NCBI RefSeq assembly: GCF_049274025.1 | Contig: NZ_JBASRV010000022.1 | DNA from: Miniphocaeibacter sp012841535 | Lineage (GTDB): Bacteria; Bacillota; Clostridia; Tissierellales; Peptoniphilaceae | DNA length: 64,000 nucleotides | Reading direction: 5' to 3' (one strand) | Shown: positions 58,390-64,000 of the stretch, piece by piece | Position numbering within the stretch: position 1 is the stretch's first letter | Layout of the letters: every line of letters begins with the position of its first letter | Notes under the pieces: generated by a model | Told to the model about the DNA's origin: nothing | The model's input: only the letters and a program-made list of their open reading frames with translations | Databases searched by the model: none | Translations under genes and position numbers: made by a program

Positions 58390-61064
58390 AGTTCCTCCTC
58401 CACGACCTTTTTATCATTAGATATATAATCATATATATAAATTATTTCACTTATTGGAATTTCAACATTATAATCCTCTAAAAGATTTGTAAAACTATTC
58501 CTAACAGCTAAAATAAATTCCTGGTTATTCTTTTCAAATAACTTAGTATTTTTCTCCTGTACTTGTAGCTCGTTTTTCGTTACCAGTCTTTCAATTAAAT
58601 TACTAATATGAATATAAATTCCAACTAATGTTTTTGGTAAAAACTCCCTATTTAAATTCTTCTGTAACTTACTAACAGCATCTACTGTTAGATCCATAAG
58701 CCTGTCTACATTTAAAATTGTAATATGCTCCATTACACTTCTAAGAGATAAATTCTTTAATAGATTTTTATGAAAAAGCTCTATTTCATCATAATTTAAT
58801 TCCTGTTTCAATATATCATCTAAAATACATAAATCTGTAGGCTGTACTAACTCTTCTAGGGAAACCGTCTTAATATCTTTTGATAGCCCTTCAGCTCCAA
58901 CAATTAACTTGATGTCATAATCTGCAAAAATAGGATTATTTAAAAAATTGTCTACCTTATCAATATCAATACAAATCCACTCTATGTTTATTGCTCTAGG
59001 AAGGCTTTGTTGTACCAGTTCCGAAACACTTTTAGATACTTCTAATCCCATCTCACTTATAAATAATACTGCAGTTTTTTTCTTATTAAGGGATATAATT
59101 CGACTAGTGGTTTTAATTTTCAATTCAACATCAGATACTATCTTAGAAAATTCCTTGTGTTCCAATAACTCTTCTCCAATATATAAAGCTACAGCTGTTG
59201 AAGCATTTGTAACAACAGCTAAATTTATATTCGTATAGGTCGTTAAATGCTCTTCTATTTCAGATAACGAACCCATATCTACCAATAGTATTACATTCTT
59301 TAAATATTTATGATTTAATAAAAAATTATCCATCTCTAATGCTATTTCCTTAACATTTGCATGTAAGGGCATATCTATTCCCCTAAATACCTGATGGCCT
59401 AACATAGTATTGGCAGTATCTGCCATACTAGTTGCTGTCGAATACCCGTGACATATAATTATTCCCGATGTTAGACGATCTTCTAATTCCCTATTATAAA
59501 AATATATATTTAAAGTTAAAAACACCTTACTCATACTTGGTATTATTATGGAAAATCGCTCTTGAAGAATTGAAGCTATATGTTCAGATATTAAGTAGGC
59601 TGTTTCCATTTGAATCCTTAAAAAATTTAACAAATCCTCAATTTGAAAATATTTTTCAAAAAGCCATTTTTCATAATATGATCTTTCATTTAAATACTGT
59701 GATATTTCCTTAGATAATAAAGAAACACAGTTAAAAGGTAGGGTTACCCGAGCATTTTCCACTATTTCATCTAAAATATTAACTAAGTTTTTCTCAATAT
59801 TATCTGATTCATTAAATTTATTGAATTTTTTAGAAAAAGCTATATTGTCATAGTATTTTCTAGTTAAAGCTCTACTATTATCTATAAAACTTGAAAAATC
59901 TTTATTTTTCCCATAATTTTCAAATATTTTTAACAATTCACTATAATATTCTATATTTTCGGTTTCTTCCAATCTTTCATCGCTAAAATGCTCCGAAATT
60001 TCCATAAGTTCAAATTCTTTTGAATCATCGGTTTCTAAAGATACTCTTTTCCCCTTTTTAGGAATATGATATCTCTGTATTATAATAGTCTCATCGTCAC
60101 TATCTTGAATAATCTCAGACAGTAGCTTTCTTAAATCAACCCTTAATTTCGTAACTCCACTTTCCATATAGGCATCTAATAATTCATCAAGGGCAACTTT
60201 TGACAAAATAATCTTCTTACCAAGACTCTTTTCTTCCTCTAGAAGAAATTTCAAAAGAATATTTTTTCTTTCAGTAAAAGCTCTTTCCTTTATTGGTGGT
60301 ATTTTTATATCTATGGGAATTACTAACTGTAATTTTTCATTTAATACGGATATATCCTTCGTTGTACTCATTATTAAAAACGGTTCTTCTGAATTATTCA
60401 CATTTTTATAATCTATTTTATCTGCTAACTTATTTTGCAAAGAGGCACTTAATTTTTCAACATGGCTAATATATAACATGGAACCTTTTGCCTTATTCCA
60501 AAACCCAAAGTCCGGATTAAATAATGCAGTATCCATATTATTTTCATTATCATAGTAGGACGGATGAAAATATATTAAATCCCTATCCTTTCCTATTAGT
60601 TTTCTCCTTTTCAAAAAATCAAAGAATGAAGATACTAAAAAGCGTTTTCCTGAGCCTGCTACTCCCTCCAGTAGCATTGGCAATCCTCCCGGATATAACA
60701 AAGCAGTTTTAATTCTAGATAGAGCTTCCTTCAAAGATCCATTTTTCCCTATTACATTATGGAAGTCATCTGTAGATTCATCTAAAATATTAAACAATCC
60801 TTCCAAACTCAGAAATTCATTAGTTTCAAATTTAATGCCATACAAGCTTTCCAAAGTTTTTTTAGAATAATAGTAAACCGGTCTGGATAAAACCTTTACC
60901 AGTTTTCCATCTTTAAACAATTCGTTTAAATATTCACTAGTTGCAGTTCTACTTAAATTTAAAGAAGAGCTAAAAAACTTCGTTGTAAACTGATTGGCAT
61001 TATCCGAATCAAACATAAAAGTTATTTCATCAATTAACTCCTCTAATTCCTTTTTTGTTGACAT
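58386..61064 (-). CDS. LevR-like PTS-controlled regulator with a degenerate AAA+ (sigma-54 activator) domain
   Basis: An 892-residue regulator and first gene of the operon. Order: winged-helix (1-75), AAA+ domain (about 100-330), PRD1 (about 420-530), EIIA-mannose-like domain with CHGYSTATSMADTANTML (about 545-565), an EIIB-like segment, and PRD2 (about 785-892). In the AAA+ part, Walker A reads GVAGSGKR (134-141), with Arg in place of Ser/Thr. The Walker B acids are missing (MLYISHVEKL, 196-205, where Asp-Glu is expected). No GAFTGA loop exists at about 170-190. It therefore probably cannot hydrolyse ATP or open a sigma-54 promoter. The PTS-sensing domains look intact. Confidence 0.85.
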   Translation of the reverse strand: MSTKKELEELIDEITFMFDSDNANQFTTKFFSSSLNLSRTATSEYLNELFKDGKLVKVLSRPVYYYSKKTLESLYGIKFETNEFLSLEGLFNILDESTDDFHNVIGKNGSLKEALSRIKTALLYPGGLPMLLEGVAGSGKRFLVSSFFDFLKRRKLIGKDRDLIYFHPSYYDNENNMDTALFNPDFGFWNKAKGSMLYISHVEKLSASLQNKLADKIDYKNVNNSEEPFLIMSTTKDISVLNEKLQLVIPIDIKIPPIKERAFTERKNILLKFLLEEEKSLGKKIILSKVALDELLDAYMESGVTKLRVDLRKLLSEIIQDSDDETIIIQRYHIPKKGKRVSLETDDSKEFELMEISEHFSDERLEETENIEYYSELLKIFENYGKNKDFSSFIDNSRALTRKYYDNIAFSKKFNKFNESDNIEKNLVNILDEIVENARVTLPFNCVSLLSKEISQYLNERSYYEKWLFEKYFQIEDLLNFLRIQMETAYLISEHIASILQERFSIIIPSMSKVFLTLNIYFYNRELEDRLTSGIIICHGYSTATSMADTANTMLGHQVFRGIDMPLHANVKEIALEMDNFLLNHKYLKNVILLVDMGSLSEIEEHLTTYTNINLAVVTNASTAVALYIGEELLEHKEFSKIVSDVELKIKTTSRIISLNKKKTAVLFISEMGLEVSKSVSELVQQSLPRAINIEWICIDIDKVDNFLNNPIFADYDIKLIVGAEGLSKDIKTVSLEELVQPTDLCILDDILKQELNYDEIELFHKNLLKNLSLRSVMEHITILNVDRLMDLTVDAVSKLQKNLNREFLPKTLVGIYIHISNLIERLVTKNELQVQEKNTKLFEKNNQEFILAVRNSFTNLLEDYNVEIPISEIIYIYDYISNDKKVVEEEL

Positions 61065-61355
61065 ATTGAACTCCTTTTCTAAATATTAGCATCTATCTAT
61101 TTATAATACTCTTCTATAAAGACAATGCGACTAAATGACCTGTTTTTGTTTTTTTTCGACTGTATTTATATTTTTCCCGTCACTATTTATTATAGGACTA
61201 AAATTCCATATTGAATATTCATTACCTTCTTATTTTAGTTAAAGTAATTTTACTAAAATAAGATTTTACCTATATTTTTTACTCATAGCTTCTTACTTTT
61301 ATAGGTTAAATTTACATATAAGATTAAATCTATATCAATTACTAATGGAATTATA
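61065..61355. promoter_or_regulatory. Gene-free region upstream of the LevR-like operon
   Basis: No supportable gene lies here. The minus-strand promoter of the operon must be in it; TTGTCT and TATAAA some 45-60 bases before the start are the best sigma-A-like candidates, though their spacing is short. I find no TGGC-N8-TTGC sigma-54 element. A 9-bp inverted repeat, TATTTTAGT/ACTAAAATA (61231-61260, 12-base loop), could be an operator. Confidence 0.4.
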
Positions 61356-61397
61356 AAAAGAGCATTTCAGATAAAAATAAATCTAAAATGCTCTTTT
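61356..61397 (-). terminator. Terminator after the CWB2/M15 peptidase gene
   Basis: AAAAGAGCATTT and AAATGCTCTTTT form a perfect 12-bp outer stem with further pairing inside. It lies 27 bases past the stop on the minus strand and has a T tail. Confidence 0.88.
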
Positions 61398-61423
61398 CTC
61401 AATTTAATGTATTGCCAAGATAT

Positions 61424-62920
61424 TTATTTTTCAAAGTGTTGGTAGTCTGGATTTGTCCAACTGCCGCCCCACTTCCAACCATATTTTTGAAATATATTAT
61501 ATATTTTATCGTTTTTAAAAATCATCCACTCTAACTTTACCCCTCTATTTACATATGGTTGGCTTTCCTTTGGAATAGCAAGACCATTTTTTGTATAGGG
61601 ATTATAAAGGGGATTTATATCTATAGCTAAACCCTGGGCATGTTTTGATAATCTATTAGTTCCTGCTATTAACCTATAATTAAAGCCTGAACTATTATTA
61701 TCTGCCATAGATTTATTATCATCTGCTCCGTATTCGTCAATTAATTTAATTTTCTCAATAGGATATTTTATATCAAATAATTCCTGAAAAATATTACCTA
61801 CTTCACTTCCAACTTTCTTATTTACAATTATTTCCCCATTTTTTATTTCACCATTAAAATCATAGTGTAGTAGAGGTATATAAACTAAATCATCAAAAGA
61901 AATCTTTGCATTATTTGGCAGGGAGACTCCTGTCATTTTTTCTTTAATATTACTTGGAATTTCTACAGGTTTAAAGAAATTATCACTTTCTCCTGTTAGC
62001 AAGCTTTCAGCAACTACATTACTAACTGAACCACCAGCTATTACAAAATTTGAAATGTTTTTTTCCTTAATATAATTTAAAATATTCCTATCTAAATTAT
62101 TATCTTCAGTTAGTAGAATTGGGGCATCATATTTTTTACATAAACTTACTGCTGATAAGGCATCTGTATAATTTTCACTAGATGCTATTATTGTAAAATT
62201 AGCATTAGGATGTGATATTTTAGCTAGTTCTAATGAAGTAAGTATTCTATTACTTCCATATATTCTTTTTCCCTTTAAATTAGAAATGTCTACCGAAGCC
62301 TTCCCCCCTACAATATAATTAGAAGCTAAATTATATTCTTTTTCAATGTTTTTATTAACCAACTTAATTGGTAAATCTTCCTTTATGGATATGCCTACTG
62401 CTACAACAGAATCGGCATATTTTTCTCCAGTAACAACTGTGTAACCAATACTTGCTCCCTTTATTTTTTCAATTTCTGAAATAACTATATTATTTGTATC
62501 GTACCTATCTTTTCCTGCTAATATTTCTTTTTCATAATCTATTTTATCTACTATTTTATTTGATATAGTAGACTCTCCACCTACAATATATAGCTTTTTA
62601 ACCTCAAGTCTTAATAATTCTTCTGCAACTTCATTTGGTATATTATCTTTACTAATTAAAAGAATAGGAGCATCTAGTACTGCTGCTAAAGATGTTGCAG
62701 AAAGAGCGTCTGGAAAATCATCTCCACTAACAATAACTGCATATTCACTTTTATTAAAACTATTTTTACTTATTTCCACAGCTGTCGTATACCTACTGTT
62801 ACCTGAAATTCTTGTAGTAGAAATATTACTTGCACTTGAATAAGTTCTGTAACAAAATACAGTTACAAATGTTATTAGTAAAAAAATTCCTCCTATAATC
62901 CTATTTTTACTTTTTATCAT
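61424..62920 (-). CDS. Secreted CWB2-repeat protein with M15 D-Ala-D-Ala carboxypeptidase-like domain
   Basis: A 498-residue exported protein. An N-terminal signal or anchor helix (about residues 9-26) is followed by three cell-wall-binding type 2 repeats (about 35-320), each with an R-x-G/K-x-x-R-Y-like start (ISGNSRYTTAVEIS, LAGKDRYDTNN, IYGSNRILTSLEL) and a YIVGG or FVIAGG core. A C-terminal M15 peptidase domain has its zinc ligands in SKHAQGLAIDINP (about 433-445) and PDYQHFE at the very end. It probably cuts peptidoglycan cross-link peptides at the surface, held by the CWB2 repeats to secondary wall polymer. AGGAGG precedes the ATG. Confidence 0.88.
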   Translation of the reverse strand: MIKSKNRIIGGIFLLITFVTVFCYRTYSSASNISTTRISGNSRYTTAVEISKNSFNKSEYAVIVSGDDFPDALSATSLAAVLDAPILLISKDNIPNEVAEELLRLEVKKLYIVGGESTISNKIVDKIDYEKEILAGKDRYDTNNIVISEIEKIKGASIGYTVVTGEKYADSVVAVGISIKEDLPIKLVNKNIEKEYNLASNYIVGGKASVDISNLKGKRIYGSNRILTSLELAKISHPNANFTIIASSENYTDALSAVSLCKKYDAPILLTEDNNLDRNILNYIKEKNISNFVIAGGSVSNVVAESLLTGESDNFFKPVEIPSNIKEKMTGVSLPNNAKISFDDLVYIPLLHYDFNGEIKNGEIIVNKKVGSEVGNIFQELFDIKYPIEKIKLIDEYGADDNKSMADNNSSGFNYRLIAGTNRLSKHAQGLAIDINPLYNPYTKNGLAIPKESQPYVNRGVKLEWMIFKNDKIYNIFQKYGWKWGGSWTNPDYQHFEK

Positions 62921-62928
62921 ATATCCTC

Positions 62929-63561
62929 CTATTTTTTCATAAATGAAGCAATATCATTTTGTAAATCTTTAATTGCTTCTTCCTTATTTCCATTTTTCAA
63001 AAATTCAATTAATTCATCATGTTGATGTGTATACCTATTAAAAACCTGTTTGTCCCAACTTGTCCAATAAAACTGTGAAAACACCAACATCTGTTTATTT
63101 AAAGCATTTTCTAAAGTTTCATAGAAGAATTCATCATGATAAAAAGAAGCTAGTTTTAAATGAAAGTCTTGATTTGTTTTCCAATATATTACAGGATCAT
63201 CCCTGTCTGAGCTATCCATTTGCTCCCTGTGTAATCTTTCAAGTTCTTCAATATTATCATTACTTAATCTATCCCAATATTCATTTAAATATTTTGGCTC
63301 AATAATTAATCTAAATTTTAAAATCCCCTCTAAGTACTCATTTGAATAGTTAATTATCTTATAACCTAGTCTTGGTATACTTTTTAAAATACCGTCGTTA
63401 CATAATTCGATTAAGGCATCTCTAACAGGAGCCTTACTAATATTGTAGTGATTCATTAGAGTCTTCTCATTAATAGTGTCGTCTAAACTATATTTACCAG
63501 AAATTATGTCTAATTTTAAACTGTTGTATACTTGTTCCCTTAAATTTAATGTCTTTTTCAT
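62929..63561 (-). CDS. GntR-family transcriptional regulator, FadR/FCD type
   Basis: A 210-residue regulator. A GntR winged helix (residues 1-72) includes YNSLKLDIISGKYSL, LMNHYNISKAPVRDALIEL and the wing; a helical FCD domain follows (about 80-205), with the metal-site histidines around NQDFHLKLASFYHDEF and HQHDELIEFLKNG. ATG 63561 is used because GAGGTGGGT lies just upstream; a longer frame from 63627 would add residues encoded by the promoter region. It is divergent from a cysteine-desulfidase-family gene and probably controls it through the inverted repeat between them. The ligand is likely a small acid or amino acid. Confidence 0.88.
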   Translation of the reverse strand: MKKTLNLREQVYNSLKLDIISGKYSLDDTINEKTLMNHYNISKAPVRDALIELCNDGILKSIPRLGYKIINYSNEYLEGILKFRLIIEPKYLNEYWDRLSNDNIEELERLHREQMDSSDRDDPVIYWKTNQDFHLKLASFYHDEFFYETLENALNKQMLVFSQFYWTSWDKQVFNRYTHQHDELIEFLKNGNKEEAIKDLQNDIASFMKK

Positions 63562-63574
63562 ACCCACCTCTTCA

Positions 63575-63618
63575 TTGACAGTTACACATCTATCTGATAT
63601 GATTAGTAATAATATCAG
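63575..63618 (+). promoter_or_regulatory. Promoter and operator of the desulfidase-family gene
   Basis: TTGACA (63575-63580), a 17-base spacer and TATGAT (63598-63603) form a near-consensus promoter. The inverted repeat CTGATAT/ATATCAG (63594-63600 and 63612-63618) covers the -10 and start site, a position suiting repression by the divergent GntR protein. Confidence 0.75.
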
Positions 63619-63682
63619 AAGATACATAAAGTTATATATACTATTATAACAAATACCGTTTATTAATCATAAGGAGCTAATT

Positions 63683-64000
63683 ATGAAAGAACAATACTAT
63701 GATAAATTTGAAGAAATTTTATTAGAAGACTTACAACAAGCATTAGGTTGTACCGAACCTATTGCCATTGCCTTGTGTGCTGCAAAGGCTAAAAGCATAT
63801 TAAACAATATACCTACTAAGGTAATACTTCATTGCAGTAAAAACATTATTAAAAATGCAAAATCTGTAACAGTACCTAATTCCAACGGACTTAAAGGAAT
63901 TGAAGTTGCTGCTGCCTTAGGAATAGTTGGAGGAAATTCCGATAAAAATCTAAAGGTTTTAGAAGATATTACAGAAAGTAATATTGAGGAAGCAAAAAAA
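63683..64000 (+). CDS. UPF0597 / L-cysteine desulfidase (CyuA, YhaM)-family protein (partial, C-terminus off the window)
   Basis: ATG 63683 follows AAGGAG, and the frame stays open for 106 codons to the right edge; the family is about 420-430 residues. The start contains LQQALGCTEPIAIALCAAKAK (residues 17-37, quoted by position for its CTEP signature), where the cysteine ligates the iron-sulfur cluster in serine-dehydratase-type enzymes. VTVPNSNGLKGIEVAAALG follows. Relatives break down L-cysteine to pyruvate, ammonia and sulfide. The upstream promoter and inverted repeat suggest control by the divergent GntR regulator. Confidence 0.85.
   Translation, partial: MKEQYYDKFEEILLEDLQQALGCTEPIAIALCAAKAKSILNNIPTKVILHCSKNIIKNAKSVTVPNSNGLKGIEVAAALGIVGGNSDKNLKVLEDITESNIEEAKK

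Noticed and set aside
61065..61423. Possible sigma-54 promoter for the LevR-like operon
   Set aside because: I looked for TGGC and TTGC at the proper spacing upstream of the regulator and found none.
1..64000. tRNA, rRNA, CRISPR arrays, insertion sequences, prophage
   Set aside because: No tRNA-like clover arms with CCA context, rRNA segments, regularly spaced repeats, transposase frames or phage structural genes were seen on either strand.

Overview
This window looks like a chromosomal segment of a low-GC, Gram-positive, fermentative Bacillota, plausibly an anaerobic coccus of the Tissierellia/Peptoniphilaceae type. That placement is inference. It rests on the very AT-rich coding style, strong GGAGG ribosome sites, arginine deiminase, many PTS operons, CWB2 cell-wall-binding repeats and Firmicute-type two-component/ABC modules. 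I see no rRNA, tRNA, CRISPR, insertion sequence or prophage.

Layout. 1-3.9 kb: a partial YhfC-type intramembrane protease, a PadR regulator plus HAAS-domain membrane protein pair with a clear operator, a HAD phosphatase, a DUF4357 remnant and a flavodoxin. 3.9-8.6 kb: a minus-strand Ula-type PTS operon with a PRD regulator and a UPF0309-type SIS protein. 8.8-22 kb: mostly housekeeping or envelope genes (DUF975/CmpB fusion, a solitary class-M-type sirtuin behind a MerR regulator, YitT, ZIP, baeRF-like protein, OpgB/LtaS-like transferase, PepF, cytidylate-kinase-like protein, acetamidase) and a tandem GNAT pair, one copy frameshifted.

22-36 kb: two paralogous modules, each a minus-strand ABC ATPase plus large FtsX permease (BceAB-like) divergent from a plus-strand LytTR response regulator plus GHKL kinase. 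They flank a DedA / GT4 glycosyltransferase / DUF374 acyltransferase lipid cassette and a thioredoxin-like gene. The second kinase is frameshifted. 36-42 kb: an OmpR regulator, ABC-2 immunity-type transporter (ATPase frameshifted), two GNATs and the kinase, all on the minus strand. 42-48 kb: arginine deiminase plus ornithine carbamoyltransferase, then an OpuC-type osmoprotectant ABC operon.

48-64 kb: CCA-adding-type enzyme; a licT-bglP-bgl beta-glucoside operon with a readable RAT/terminator leader; a minus-strand mannose-family PTS operon with FrlB-like deglycase and FrlC-like epimerase, pointing to Amadori-product (fructoselysine/glucoselysine) use, headed by a LevR-like regulator whose AAA+ motifs are degraded; a CWB2/M15 peptidase; a GntR regulator; and the start of a cysteine-desulfidase-family gene at the right edge.

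The most notable points are the degenerate LevR, the MerR-sirtuin unit without macrodomain partners, the duplicated LytTR/BceAB-like modules, and three separate one-base losses in A tracts that break genes mainly in the signalling and acetyltransferase group.
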